A DNA stretch of 64,000 nt from Lichtheimia corymbifera B2541 (GCA_000697475.1 JNEU01000871.1:113009-177008); one strand, 5' to 3'. Counted from the stretch's first letter, positions 1 through 13,625 are shown. Made by a program: numbers and translations. The notes: generated by a model from the sequence alone, not told the origin.

Positions 1-2101
1 TGGTGGTAGTGGTGAATACGGCTCCCCTGGCGCCTCTTCTCGTGGTAACAATGAGCGTCGATGTTCATTTGCTGATCGAAATTCGTTGCCCAACCGATAT
101 GCCGTTTCCATGTCGATCCCGCAGTAATTGGGTACAAACTGGCAACATTTTGCATGATACATGGCCCCACATTCTTGTAAACAGCCCATGAGTTTCAGCA
201 TTGTTGGCTTCCTTTCCAGCATTTACCTGTACACTTTTTGATATTTTTCACTGCAAGTGGGAGAATCAATCCACAGTGCGAACACCAATTCGTGCCAATA
301 ACCATGACCGTTTCAAACCGATGCGGGATATTGTACTTGAAACCACTTTCATCCTATCCCACATAGTTAACATAAAGCATCTCTACGATGAAACAACATC
401 CTACCACAGATGAAATGCCTTCACGTGCCAAACACCTTGATGGCACTCTACTATAACAGTTTTTATGGCAGCTGAGATGGCAATCTATATAGAAGTAAAT
501 CCACGATAAGTGACAAAGTCATAAAACGATGCTCACTCACATATACCTTCGCATTGATATGTAATGTTCACCATGAAATCCCGGCAGACTGAGCATCGTA
601 GAATCTGGTAGAAGCGCTTCGAGACGAATTTGTGGCCATGAGACACATCCACCTTTCCTTCAAGCTCACGGATGGCACCACTTCTCTTGAGTTTGTTGAA
701 CGGGATAATCTTGGCACCCTTGCGCACTACCGATCAGTAATAGAATATGTTAGACGTTGCCTCAGTGACTCCTTGGAAGAACCATTTGCATAGACTTACC
801 AAAGCTTAGCTGTAGATAGATCCTGCCTGTGGGCTCAACGTCAAACCAATCGGATATTACCACTGATGGCGATGGCTTAGTGCAATCCACATCTTCCTTT
901 TGAAGCATCCTCTTTTTCTTTTGTCGTAGATCCTCAGCAATATCAATCATCTTCAACCACACCAGGCCTATGGGTAGAGTTCGATCACCAGCGCGGTCAT
1001 ATATAACGAGCAGGATCTCGGAAGCCTTGTTCACATCCATCTCAAAGGTATCTGACCAAGTATCATCACGTGACGAACGTGTCTTGTTTTTGCGACGACC
1101 GTTTACTTGGATAGCAACAAACGTTTGGGGCATAGGAAATGTATGGCTTGGTGCATGTGTCAGCTGATTCGCCTCTGCAATCTTGAGCCTGAGCATGCCA
1201 GCTGCGGGCAATGGCACCTTTTCGGAAGCAAATGATGGGGCTTCTACAAGTTGATTGCATAAGTGTTCCTTTTCATAGTATCCTTCCCGCGTCCCAAAAT
1301 TGATCCATACCACTTTCACTGGGTGATACGGGTGCTGCATCAATGATATCCAATGCTTGATATTTGCGAACGGCACGTTTGAGTAACTTGATCTTTTCTT
1401 GTGAATCGGCAAGTCTTTGCTGAAGGTCGCCTTGAGATCCACCACGGGGCTCACTCTGCATCCTTTCCACGATCTCTTGTTTGACCCTCTCCTCTGATTG
1501 AAGCCTGTATTCCATCTCTCGTAACATCTTGACGACCTTTTTCCTGTTGATGGGTATATCCGACTTTAACAAATCTGCATAATGAACCGTATTCAATGAT
1601 CTTCATCCCCATGACGACGATATGCTCCTTTTTTCCCTATAACTTACCTAGGCTTGTACGCTTTGCCTTTCTCCTCTCCTTATCTGATGGCAGTGATGAT
1701 GATTCCCCAATGGATGTGCCGTTACTGCTGCTCAAGGACACCTTGGCCCCACTAGAATTGGAAGCTTGATCAACGATAGCACTTGCTTGTTCCTGAAGAA
1801 GTTGCAGCTCGCTGTTGAGATAGTCGACGTATTTCTCTGATTCCTTGATTTGCGTCTCACATTGGGCCTGGGCATTCTTGTCTTCCAACACATTGCGTAG
1901 CTCCTTTGCCTTGTCACGAATCTTTTCGTTGCGTTCAATCTTGGTCTTGATGTCTTCGATCTGCGATTGCTGCCGTGGGTCCTGCCAAAGTGCATATGAA
2001 CAAAAGTTGTGAGACGAGAGAAGGAAAGCTAGATATCGAGTTGGGAGGGGAATATGGGTGGTCGTCAAAAGATAAAAAGAAGTGCTCGTACTTACTGCCA
2101 T
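1..2101 (-). CDS. PKC1: Protein kinase C (Pkc1 type), N-terminal regulatory half; 3' end lies outside the window
   Basis: Serine/threonine kinase of the cell-wall-integrity pathway, activated by Rho1. Eight exons can be assembled on the minus strand: 2096-2101, 1648-1981, 1311-1574, 800-1243, 547-726, 405-484, 227-353 and 173-1, about 535 residues. Two HR1 coiled coils (residues about 5-70 and 115-190; first begins MADPRQQSQIEDIK) are the Rho-binding part. A C2 domain follows (about 215-335, LRLKIAEANQL), then a pseudosubstrate-like stretch KRSGAIRE (about 363-370). Two C1 zinc-binding domains follow: HKFVSKRFYQILRCSVC then CHLSCHKNC, and HRFETVMVIGTNWCSHCG then CGAMYHAKC. The kinase domain must lie to the left of base 1. 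HR1-HR1-C2-C1-C1 order is diagnostic of fungal Pkc1 and animal PKN-like relatives, and two C1 domains favour Pkc1. Exon 1 codes only Met-Ala, because ATGGCA is followed at once by GTAAGT. All junctions keep phase. Confidence 0.93.
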
Positions 2102-4131
2102 GGTTACGTTATTCAAATACAAATAAAGTACACGTAGTGAGGGATATGTAACGACCAAGGATAAAGAGAGGTTGGATGGCAACGACACGGAGCTTTTTTA
2201 TCCTTACAAATGGAATGTTTTATATACGCCAATAGTCAAAGGGGAATCAAGAGGAACGAAATCGAAGAAAGACTTGTACAAAGAAAATGATTGTAAACAA
2301 ATACTTCTCGTGACAATGATAGACAAGGAGAGAAAAGGCGATTGTGTGCGTGTTTGTGTGTAAAATGTACGATGAATTGGGACACTCTCGATTACACACA
2401 CAGAGCAAATGCTTGTTACTTTATATTCCCCATACTCATTGTAATCGTAAGCAGTTAAACTTTGCTCCTTCCCCTGCATATCTCAATCTCACCAACCTTT
2501 TTCACTTTACATCCTTCTTGTAACTCTGGATGTCAAAAACATAGGTGTCACAAAGTGGTTGTTGCTGCATTGTGTCCCACCGCCTACTAAAAACCCCGGT
2601 CAATTGCCATTGACATCCGCACATGCAAGTCTCTACGCTAGTACCAGCCTTCAATAAGTATACATTCAATGTAATCGAAGCTTATACTTCCCGTTTGAGG
2701 CTTTGCTGTTGCTTTTACCGGTTATGTGGATGGTTTTGCTATAATTGAACAGGGATAGGTGACACAAACAATGGATCACTATGCTCCGAACGTGAGGCGT
2801 GTGCATAATTACATCTTCGATCGATCATCGGTGGTGATTACAACGATCATTTATCAACCTCGATTCAAGCATATGAACAACATGATTGCCTAGTAATGCA
2901 TGTGTATAGTTAAAAGCTGTCCACTTCCAACGTTTGGATTATATCAATAGCCATGACCGAGTGCAAACAGGGTGGTTGATCCTTGTTGGATCGGGTGATC
3001 CGTTCCCAGCAACGTCTTGTTCAAATTAAACCAATAAGGTCTGTTGCTGTATGCATCAGTGATCAAGTAAACAGCAGCCGTCAAGGGGAAGAGGCATAAA
3101 TATTCTTTTATTCTCAAAGGAGCATAAACCTAGCAGAAAAGGAGAAAGCTCGGATATAATACCCATAGCTTTGGATAGACCAGGTTTAAATAGGTTCCCA
3201 GAAAGTCGTAACGCTGACACGTTAGGGGCATGCCTTCTGTGACAGTTGTCATGGTAGCCATTTAAGCAAGTAGCAGCTGACGTTCTCACCTGTTCGACTC
3301 TCCAAGAAGCCGTCGTATAATCTATGAAGGTATCAAAGTTGTGGATAGCCATTAGATGCTGCTACATGATGTGTGTCTGGTATTCGTAGTCAAATTGGTG
3401 GTAAAGATACATGAAGTAATGATAGTCTTGGTATTGGCTTAGTAGGCGCAAAGAGAGGTGCCACATATGTATAAAGTGATCGGTGTTATGATAATGGTAC
3501 GTAGTGAGGGATACATCCCGATGTTCTAGTGATGACATTGCTCATTTCCCTCCATTTGGTCTTTATCTTTTGTACTTTTTAGTCATTGGTTATCATATTA
3601 TTGCATGTTTGCATAAAGGGATAATAGCTCGAAACAGCCAAGGGTTCATCGACTGCATGACTTGATCATCGAAATATCGGGACGTTGAAAACGTGAATGG
3701 TTATCGATTCGCACTTATAGGGTCACCATCTATATGATGAAAAGATGCAGATAGCCGTTCTTGGATAGCGTTTGATATACGAGGTGTGTGTAAAAATAAT
3801 CCCTAACGACAGATCTTGGGATACCATACAATCATTTAAAATAACAGGAGAAGAGGAATCACCCGGTATCATAATCGCCCCTATGAAGTTGTCACCAAAA
3901 TCCCATTTGTATACTACAATAGTGATTCATTCTCTACGTTATGTCTAAAGGTCAATCCTTGCATGATTTCTTCACTATGGCGGTGTGAGGCATCTCGACC
4001 AATGACGCAAGGGAATCGAGCCAAGAGGCTTGTAGCCCCGGTTGGTTGGGATATTTTTCTTTGCTGACAACCTTTTCCGCAAGGCACGCTTCACCGACAC
4101 CCTCACTTCCACCCATCACCCTCCCATCGCA
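2102..4131. other. Intergenic region between divergent PKC1 and uL23m genes
   Basis: Two kilobases with no supportable gene. It must hold the promoters of the minus-strand kinase and the plus-strand ribosomal protein. Short open frames here (for example 3056-3352 minus) lack domain resemblance and splice context. I saw no tRNA, rRNA or repeat. Confidence 0.6.
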
Positions 4132-4661
4132 ATGTCAACGCCATTCCGTCAAGGCCTTAGTAAGCAGTTTATATAAAGCAATATAGAATAATAGACTAAT
4201 AGGTGATTCTGATAATAGAAAAGGTCTATCTTCCCAACATTGTCTTCAAGATGGTACGGTCACCTAATCTTCAGCCCAACCAAGTCGCATTCCGTGTACC
4301 TCCCAGCTGCAACAAATTCGACATTCACTCGTATTTGACCAACATTTACGGCGTCAATGTACAAGAAGTCCGCACCATGAATTACGCCACTGTTCACAAA
4401 AAGACACGCACTGGCCAAACCGAAGTAAAACAACCAGCATACAAGAAAGCCATTGTTACTATCGACGAGCCATTCACCTATCCTTCCGAGCCTGAATGGT
4501 GTGCATTGGAACGAGAGCAATATAAGTTGGGATCTAAGAATGCAGGACGAAAGATGAAGGGATGGCGTTTCCGAGGTCCCGAGGAAGAACGAACACGGAT
4601 GAAGGAAATTCAGACTGAAATACATGAGCGTATGGAAGCCGAGCAGGGTCGTAAAAAGTAA
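4132..4661 (+). CDS. Mitochondrial large-subunit ribosomal protein uL23m
   Basis: Component of the mitochondrial ribosome large subunit, at the peptide exit tunnel; called MRPL23 in humans and MRP20 in yeast. Two exons: 4132-4159 and 4219-4661, joined in phase over a 59-base intron with a GTAAGC donor. The product is 156 residues and begins MSTPFRQGLKKVYLPNIVFK. The uL23 core is residues about 12-100, including the segment with HSYLTNIYGVNVQEV that fits the family's beta-alpha-beta core and the KKAIVTIDEPF strand. A basic and acidic C-terminal extension follows (GRKMKGWRFRGPEEERTRM), typical of mitochondrial members. The start was moved upstream of the in-frame Met at 4251 because the spliced version supplies the conserved N-terminal strand. 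A run of fifteen A bases follows directly after the stop. Confidence 0.9.
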
Positions 4662-4757
4662 AAAAAAAAAAAAAAGCATTACATGTATCATAGAAAGAGA
4701 GAAAAAATGTATATTGGCATAGATGATGCATCAATTACAAAAAAGCAAATAAACATC

Positions 4758-6872
4758 CTATACGTCTTCTAGGACACCAGGAACAACCTTGTAAGGATTC
4801 ATGATACCACGCGGATCCAGCGCATGCTTGATAGCTCTCATCAAACGTAATTGTGGTTCGCTCTTGCATTCCTCCATATATCCAACCTTGGCCACACCAA
4901 CACCATGCTCAGCGGTGATAGATCCTTTGTGTTTGACTGTGAATGCAACTGCATTAGTTTATGTGTATCACAAGACAGTGCTTCAATACTCACTAGCCCA
5001 ATCGTATACAAATCGATCCATATCCTTCTGCACCTTGTAATCGAATCCCTTGATATTTGCCATAATATGAAGGTTCTATAAAAGACAATGAATGAATATA
5101 ATGAATAAATTTATCCATTGTTTACACTTACTCCGTCTCCAACATGACCAAATCCAAGGAAGTTATAATACACGTTTCCATCACCCAATAGTCCACGATC
5201 GTTGTAATGCTTCTTTGCGTCTTCCACCATCTTGTATAGCAGTTTGACATCCATGGAAACATCATATGTCATTGCAGTGCCAGATTTTACGATAGCTTCA
5301 GGGATGGTTTCTCGCCATTGCCAGAGCGCTTGGATCTAATATCAATATGGTTAACTACGTATTCCTTCCACCATAGCTCTAATTCTAATATACCTGCTTA
5401 GCATCTTGAGCAATGACACCATCATGGGCAACATTCGCCTCCATGACTCTTGAGAGATATGCATCCAATTTCTAGGTTACACACATATGTGAGGACCCTG
5501 GGACTCAAGATCGCGATCCAAAGAGTCACCTTACCTCCTGATCATGTTCCTGACGACTTCCTTGTGTTTCCAGTAATGCATAAAATTTAGATTTGGCTTC
5601 AATCGGATACGTGGCGTCTGGCAATGTGACCTTCTTGACGAGGTTCATGGATGCATCATCCCAAAATTCAAATGCTATATATAGCCAGAGTGTGCATTAG
5701 ATCACAATTGCGGGGTATAATACTTGTCTCCATTACCTGACAATATCTCGGATAAATCCTCCTTTGCCATCACAAACGCTTTCTGGATATCATCAAAAGA
5801 GTCTAATGCGAGCATGGCCAAATTGACAGACTAAAAGGGATGCAATGGCATTGTCAATGGAAGTGCTCGTAATGCAAATGATACCAATTACTTACGCTGG
5901 GTCGTCTGGGTGTTAAAAGAGAGACGCCTGTGACCAAGCCCAGTGTTCCTTCCGCACCGATAAAAAGCTGTTTCAAATCATAACCCGTGTTGTCCTTTCG
6001 CAATGTCGATAGGTTGTCCAATATAGTGCCATCGGGCAAAACCTAGAAGGAGAAAATAATTTAACCTAAAGTTCGCTGATCGATGGAACGGGAAAAAGAT
6101 AACATACCACTTCCAGACCAAGCACATTGCCATGCAAGTTACCAAATCGCATCAAGCGGAGACCTCCAGCATTCGTGCTCACGTTACCACCCAGCTGACA
6201 AGATCCCTTAGCCCCGAGATCAAGTGGTACTGTATAGCCATGCGGCTCCAAGAAATTGTCAAGGCTCTCGAGAATGACACCAGCATCCACCACTGCAACA
6301 CCCGAGATATCATTGAAGGACCGAATTTGATTCATTTTGGACGTGTTGATGATGATCTCGTCAAATACTGGATTGGCACCACCGCTCACACCAGTGTTAC
6401 CGCCTTGGGGTACAACAGCAAGCATTTCTTTGTTGCAGTACTTCAGGATTTCAGATACTTGTTCAGTGGCCGTGGGGAAAAGGCATAATCTATTATTAAA
6501 CCTACATCAGTACAACATTGCCTATACACGCATACTTCATAATACATACGACGACGCTCCACGGTGCAAGTTGAAAAAGTCGGCATTGTAAGGCGTCATG
6601 CTAGACTTTGCCGGATCGCTTTCGGCATCGTGAATGACATTGTTAGCGGGAAGAACCGATCGGAAAAAGTCAATGTCGCGTTGTTCAAGCTGTACCGAGT
6701 CAATGCATAAGCCGATGCCATTCGCATGTCGTGATGAAGGACCTACCTGCTTAAACTTGTTGCTGCGTCGTAAGCTCGATAGTTTCTCGCTTGTGAGTGG
6801 TGTCAATGGACCAGTTCTCCATACCGAACGGCTCGTATGGAATTGCCTTGAAAGGATGGATGCACGAAACAT
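4758..6872 (-). CDS. DLD2: D-2-hydroxyglutarate dehydrogenase, mitochondrial FAD enzyme
   Basis: Oxidises D-2-hydroxyglutarate to 2-oxoglutarate in mitochondria; the close D-lactate dehydrogenase branch is the alternative. The gene is broken by about eight short introns. The N-terminus ([19 protein letters not shown]) is a good mitochondrial presequence. The FAD-binding PCMH domain is clear: [16 protein letters not shown], then [29 protein letters not shown] and [19 protein letters not shown]. The downstream substrate domain is recognisable exon by exon, with the FGHVGDG region near 5140, and the protein ends [13 protein letters not shown] before TAG at 4758-4760. The motif spacing and the C-terminal HGVGVAK...PRGIMNP pattern match the Dld2/D2HGDH family better than glycolate oxidase. 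The gene is divergent from the MFS gene to its right. Confidence 0.9.
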
Positions 6873-7799
6873 GTAACGAAGAGTAGGAAAAGTGTGGAGG
6901 GAAAAAGGTGAGAAAGGAGCCTAATCGGGCCTAATTCAAGCAGCACCTCCAGTCTCGCAGAAATTAAAGTTTGCCGCCCCTTTCCTTTTCCAGTATATCA
7001 GGCACAGACCGTTGCTCACACGCACATCAATGATTACAAGTAGTATAATATAATATCCACCATGCTCAATAAACCTTCCACTGAATAAAATCATTTGATC
7101 ATGTTCTTGGGATACATCCAATAAACTTTGGAATAAGATTTACCAATGCAAAAAAAGGGGATCGTGTACGGTTATCGTCGCATGTACATAAAGGGCGGAA
7201 AATATAGGGTAATAAGATCTTGACAGCGCGTCTTGCTTGTACCACCTTGAGCTGATACCCCGATTGGCAAGCGGGCTGCAACTGCATATGTGCGTGCTCT
7301 TGACATTATCACACACCTCCCATTAAAGCCCTTTATTAAGTCGTTTGCCCAGTTGCAAAGCCACCTGCACATTTACACCTTTCGATCCAAAAATCTCGCT
7401 ATTTAAGGTTTCCATATTCGACCCTGGTACACTCACTCCGTATCATGCTACTCCCCATCATCATCATGATGTCCGTACAAAATAACGGATACAGATACCC
7501 CTGCTACTTCCAGTTTTCCTTAACCTCATAACAGCTGACCACGCTATTACAAATCACAATGATATCAATTATGCAATAATGGTAAACAAAGATTGGTTAT
7601 TATAAATGTGGCACAACATCTTAAAAGAAAGAGCAATCCGTTATCCACGCGAAAAAAGGCCCGCCTTTATACCCCCCACCAATCATCACAAGTGTAAACC
7701 TTGTTTCGTTTTCTTTATCTTTTGTACTCCTTACTCTTTTTTTTTTGCTTTCTTTTCAGCAGCTCTCTTTTTTCCTTCTCGTTTCGATATTTTCATTTC
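6873..7799. promoter_or_regulatory. Divergent promoter region between DLD2 and the MFS gene
   Basis: A 0.9-kb stretch between two divergently transcribed genes. No gene can be supported. An AT-rich TATA-like block (TTATTATAAATG, near 7597-7608) and pyrimidine-rich tracts (7700-7800) precede the MFS start codon. These are typical of fungal promoters, but no specific factor site is claimed. Confidence 0.4.
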
Positions 7800-9998
7800 A
7801 TGTCAGACGCGACGGCACCTACTACTTCTATGAGCAGCGTAGAGTCGTTTTGGACACGCACTCGAAAATCGCCCATCAGTGCCGCTTGTGTGGTTGCTTA
7901 TACGTTATTCACGTTGGTATCATTTATCTGGTCCTACCATCACCTTGTAACTCAAATGATGTAAAAAATTATAGAGATATGCTCACGTATGGTGCCGTCT
8001 TGCCTGTTCTTCCAACCCTTGTTCTCCAACGCCTCCATGGAAACTCGTCGATGGTGGGCATTCTCTTTGGCGTTTACGGTATGGAGACAAGGGCTTGAAG
8101 AGATGCTGTGTGGCTCTTTATCCAATCTCCCCATATCGTTTCGGGCTGACTTGAAGTTTCCATGCAGCTTTCGGTCTTTTGCTAGCGACTCCTGTGTTTG
8201 CGATCTTGTCAGACAAATATCAGAATCGCCGGTACCCTATGATGACAGGTAAACCATGATGCCTTTAAAGTTTCATTACAACATCTATTATTTGTTGTTT
8301 GGCGTATCTACGCTTCTTGTTGTCATCGCTCTTATCTTGCTTTTGGTTAGGTTGTGTGGGCTTGGTGGCATCCACATTGGCGTTTGCAGCTGCGGACAGT
8401 TATTTTCTTTTGATCTTGGCACGTATTGCGCAAGGGGTTGCTGGTGGAGCCTCCTGGTAATGTGCATCCTGTTGTTTGTGTGGGGGAGATATGGTGTGAT
8501 ATGATGGGGGAGGAAACATTTGATCATCGGAACCAAGGTTATATGCTAACAGGATACACAAAACGTCCCATGTGTATATAGGACGATTGGTCTCGGGATG
8601 GTGGCCGACGTGTTTCCAACAAATCGTCTCGGCGTTGTGATGGGAACGGTGTTGACGGCACATACAGTGTAAGTTTATTCTATGCAGGTTGAGTCATGGT
8701 ATGTTTTTAATGCATATCACGCCCACAGAGGATTTGCGATTGGTCCAGCCATGGGAGGTTTCCTCTTTGAGTATGCAGGTTTCTCTGCTCCTTTCTTATG
8801 CTGTGCCATCTTTGCTGCCATTAATTTCCTTGCGGTCGCTTGGGTGGCAGAACCCAATCACGATAAACATATCAACAAAAAGGACACTGACAAATACACA
8901 CAACCAACAGCTGACAACACCAGCGAGACATCCACTGCAGCTTCCACATCTAGCCATCTCACAGATGACGAGGCGTTAGCTGCTGTCCCACCAACAGAGG
9001 AAACCCCATTGATCAAATCAACGTCAAGACCCCTGGGAGATCAAACACAAGAAATTACCATGTGGGGATTGTGTAAGAATTGGAAGATCATGTGCTGTGT
9101 GTTATGCACAACAATCAGCGCTTCTGTTTTCTCGGGTATTGAACCCGCGTTGCCCATTCACCTTGAAAAGGCATATGACTCGTCAGCTTCCACCGTGGGA
9201 GGTTTGTGTTATTACTATGAATGAGATGTAACTTCACCCATGCTTATACCTTTTGTGATATCAGTCATTTTCGTAGCTATGGTCGTTCCAGGTAGGTTAA
9301 ACGATACAATGGAATACGTGATTTCGGTTTGAACTAATCAATGCTACTCAATTAAGCTTTCCTTGCTCCCGCCATTGGGTTCTTATCCGATAGAGTAAGA
9401 AAAAAAATATGACCCTGAATACCGTTTGTCGTGCTCACGCACACACACGTTGATTCTTTACGCAGATCGGTCGTGATGTGATCAGTGCATCAGGAATGCT
9501 GCTTATGGCGGTGGCTGCTCCTCTCGTATCAATCGATTACCCTATTGTATATATGATTGTGCCATCTCTCATGGTGTTTGGCTTCTCAAGTCCTTTAACA
9601 TTGACTCCCATTTTGCCAGAAATGGGTGAGATTGTTGATAGTCTGGTAAGTTAAAATGATGCATCATTATGTGTAACCATCGCACGAATATTAATGCTCT
9701 CTTTGTTGTCTAAAAAGGGTGGCGCTGCATATGCACAAGGTAAAATTAAAGCCAGAGGACATACCATGAATCGTTTTATTCTTACATGATTGCACTCTTA
9801 TTAGTATATGCTCTATATAACATGGCATACTCGATGGGAATGTTCTTGGGCCCCGTATACGCTGGAGCTGTCATGGCAGTAGCTGGATTCAAAACGCTCA
9901 TGTTTACCTTTGCCATTGCATTGGTTATCTGTAGCCCCGTGATGATGGATTGGAAGGCAGTGTGGCGCAGATTAACAGCTTGTGTACGTAGCCACTGA
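7800..9998 (+). CDS. MFS transporter, SLC18 (vesicular amine transporter)-like
   Basis: A membrane antiporter-type permease with around 12 transmembrane segments, interrupted by many short introns. It begins MSDATAPTTSMSSVESFWTR and runs into the first segment (AACVVAYTLFT). After a phase-2 splice this joins DMLTYGAVLPVLP, a hallmark of the DHA1/VMAT group. Later exons give ILSDKYQNRRYPMMTG (the loop 2-3 motif region), ADSYFLLILARIAQGVAGGASW, MVADVFPTNRLGVVMG and FAIGPAMGGFLFEYAGFSAP. A hydrophilic central loop of about 90 residues, rich in Thr, Ser and Asp, separates the halves. The last exons give GGAAYAQVYALYNMAYSMGMFLGP, a match to the second-half motif of VMAT relatives. The substrate cannot be told from sequence; polyamine, drug or amine export are all possible. 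The first junction uses a weaker GTTGGT donor, so that exon end is tentative. Confidence 0.85.
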
Positions 9999-10305
9999 TA
10001 CCATATTTCCTTTTTCAGTCATATACGCATGTTTCCCCACCCCTTGAAATTATGCAATAATGCATCTGATAATACAATGAATATCACTGTTTGAACAAGC
10101 CGTGCGTGTTTGAAGAAAATATATCAATGTGAAAGGGGCTTGGGTTGAAGGGGGGAAGAAAAAGAAAAAAAGGGAGACAACAATAAGATCATCTTTGTGG
10201 GCAAAAAGTAATGGGATGATATATGTAATGTGTGAGTTGAGATTGTGAGAGAGAGTGTTGTGAGTATTGTGTGTGTGTTTGACGAGAGCGGGTACTGCTT
10301 TTAAT

Positions 10306-11638
<1,333 letters not shown>

Positions 11639-12565
11639 TGTTGTAAACCTAAAAGGACATCCATCTTATTAATAAACATGTTTTCTCGTGCTTGAGACAT
11701 CCCCCATATGGAATGAAATGATATAAAGAACGTGTATGTGTGCGAGTGTGTTTGAAAAAGTGAATCAGAGAGATGATGAAGCGAGATGCGTTTGTGTGCG
11801 TGGAATAGAAATGGGCGACCAGTGGACGTCATCTGGAAACATTGGCAAGAGGATATGCGGTACAAACCTTTTGTAGAGAAGCGGGAATCAGGAGCGGATA
11901 CGAGAAGCTCAGGTATAACCGGGAAAGTGTAAAAGAAAAAGAGATCAAGGAATGGCCGTACAATCGCAATTCCAAGAGCTGAAAAAGAAGCGCTGTGTGA
12001 TATTTCCAGGGCGAGAGTCCCTGCCATGCCTGGAATCTAATACTCCGTCAAGTGCGCAATATATTCCTCAGCAAATCACAGTCGCTCATCACCATGTGGG
12101 TGCAAAAGGGCTTGGAATACGAGTTTCCTACACAGCATCATCATAAACCATCATCATCATCATTATAGCCATCTTGATCCCCATTTTCCCAACAATGAAT
12201 AACTGAAATAGAAAAAGATTTGAACTTGTTTGGTGCAAGGATGCCTTTGGTCTCCATGGTAAAAATCAAGCATGCGTTTGGGCTAAGCATGAGGAAACCC
12301 CGTTACTGCTAATGCATTGCCTTTTATTGACATCTTGCATGCCAACCGTGCACCGTGCTCATCTAACCTGGTTTTGACATTTGTGTTGCACACACACGCA
12401 CACTCTTGCTGCACATCCCTTCTTCACATGTTGATATCAATAATACAATTTAGTTTTCAATCAATCAATCATTCTTTACTGGATCAAATCAGGTCATCAT
12501 TCAATGATACAACAACATTCAAATAAAAATTCATTGTCACTACACTAAGCTATGTGGATAGCATC
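11639..12565. other. Intergenic region upstream of RHO1
   Basis: Nine hundred bases between the RHO1 start and the stop of the secreted precursor; both genes run on the minus strand. It must hold the RHO1 promoter and probably a 5' untranslated exon. A CAT trinucleotide microsatellite lies near 12133-12165. No coding gene is supported. Confidence 0.5.
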
Positions 12566-13537
12566 TTATTGAGGGTTAGCTGCTGCTTGACCTGGTTGAC
12601 CTGGTTGAGCTTGTTGACCTGGTTGGGTGCCTTGAGTCTGAGCACCGTTGTTTTGTTTGTTTTTGCCATTATTCTTCTTGCCCTTGTTGTGGCGTTTCTC
12701 AACCTTCTTGCCTTCTTGACCATGACCAGCAGTTCCTTCAAAAGCGGCACCATTGTTATCACGGGTCTGGTGTTGTGTCTTATCCTTGATTTCATTATTA
12801 CTTCTCTTGGTGAGGCCATCCAAAGCGCCATCTTGTTGATCACCAGCAACAGTAGTAGCAGCACCCTCTTGTCCACCAACACTGACAGGTGGTTGACCTT
12901 GATCAGCAGCACCAGTTACGTCCTTGTTGCATCTCTTGCCAATGGATTTCTTTCCACCTGAAGCATTGCCGCTTTCGCTTTGGTGTGCACTGGCACTACG
13001 CTTCTCTTCTTGCTCCTTGACCTGGTTCTCGGCATCTTTAGGTAAATCATTCTCTGAGCTACGCTTCTCAGGTACATTCGTATTCTCGTCAACATCAGGT
13101 CCATTGCTGCTGCTGGTGGTAGAACGCTTCTCAGTTTGCTTGGTTTTCTGTTTTCCAGTGGTTGTGCCAGCAGTAGCAGGTTGACTGGTGGAGATATCAT
13201 TGCTACGCTTGTTGGCACCATTTGGTGCAGTAATGCTACCACCGTTTTGGCCTTCTTGTTGAGGAATTTGTCCATTATTGCTGCGCTTGTTAGGACCATT
13301 TGGTTCAGCAATGGTAGCTTCACCATTTTGTGCTTGACCTTCTTCTTCAGGAGTTTGACCATTGCTACGCTTGTTGGGACCGCTTGGTGCAGCAATGTCA
13401 GTACCACCGTTTGGTGCTTCTTGTTGAGGAACTTGGCCATTGATATCAGTGGTAGAAGCAGCACCAGTTGGAGCAGCCTGAGCAAAGACGGCCATGGAAA
13501 GAAGAGTAGCCAAAGTCAAAGAAATGAAACGAGCCAT
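12566..13537 (-). CDS. Secreted precursor with nine Lys-Arg (Kex2-type) sites
   Basis: Uncharacterised secreted protein of 323 residues in one exon. Residues 1-21 form a signal peptide (MARFISLTLATLLSMAVFAQ, cut probably after AQA). The mature chain has nine Lys-Arg pairs, at residues 56-57, 84-85, 110-111, 137-138, 158-159, 179-180, 201-202, 244-245 and 281-282. They divide it into ten pieces, mostly 21-28 residues at first and 37-43 later. Most pieces after a KR begin with Ser (SN, ST, SS, SA). The first three pieces are imperfect repeats with the pattern (P/A)NG.NKRSN.GQ.P..EGQ. The chain is rich in Gly, Asn, Gln and Ser and has one Cys (203), so it is likely disordered. The tail is a PGQ-rich low-complexity run. 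This matches the design of fungal kexin-processed repeat proteins, which release short peptides in the Golgi; the peptides' role is unknown. The start was placed at the Met directly before the signal peptide, not the in-frame Met 13 codons upstream. Confidence 0.85.
   Translation of the reverse strand: MARFISLTLATLLSMAVFAQAAPTGAASTTDINGQVPQQEAPNGGTDIAAPSGPNKRSNGQTPEEEGQAQNGEATIAEPNGPNKRSNNGQIPQQEGQNGGSITAPNGANKRSNDISTSQPATAGTTTGKQKTKQTEKRSTTSSSNGPDVDENTNVPEKRSSENDLPKDAENQVKEQEEKRSASAHQSESGNASGGKKSIGKRCNKDVTGAADQGQPPVSVGGQEGAATTVAGDQQDGALDGLTKRSNNEIKDKTQHQTRDNNGAAFEGTAGHGQEGKKVEKRHNKGKKNNGKNKQNNGAQTQGTQPGQQAQPGQPGQAAANPQ
13202..13450 (-). repeat. Imperfect tandem repeats inside the Kex2-type precursor
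   Basis: Three coding units of 26-28 residues, each with an NGQxPxxE segment, an xIAxPxGxNKR segment and a KRSN junction (residues about 30-112 of the precursor). They are diverged at the DNA level and not exact copies, so the repeat is old or under selection for its junctions. Confidence 0.75.
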
Positions 13538-13616
13538 ATTGTTCTTGAAAGATTTGTTGGTTGTAGTATAAATCAATGGATGATGAGATATCGTAAATGC
13601 CTTCGAATTCTTTGGG

Positions 13617-13625
13617 GTTTATATA
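13617..13625 (-). promoter_or_regulatory. TATA box of the secreted precursor gene
   Basis: TATATAAAC on the minus strand, about 80 bases upstream of the start codon at 13537. The position and a near-perfect consensus suggest a TATA-type, inducible or strongly expressed gene. Confidence 0.6.

Noticed and set aside
3056..3352. Minus-strand open frame of 98 codons in the PKC1-uL23m interval
   Set aside because: No domain, no splice signals and no start context; typical random frame.
4662..4676. A15 run after uL23m as a retroposed poly(A) tail
   Set aside because: The gene has an intron and a normal promoter region, and no target duplication is seen, so this is a simple homopolymer.
12916..13485. 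Second minus-strand frame of 189 codons overlapping the precursor
   Set aside because: Shifted-frame shadow of the repetitive coding sequence; Leu/Val-rich runs without domain meaning.
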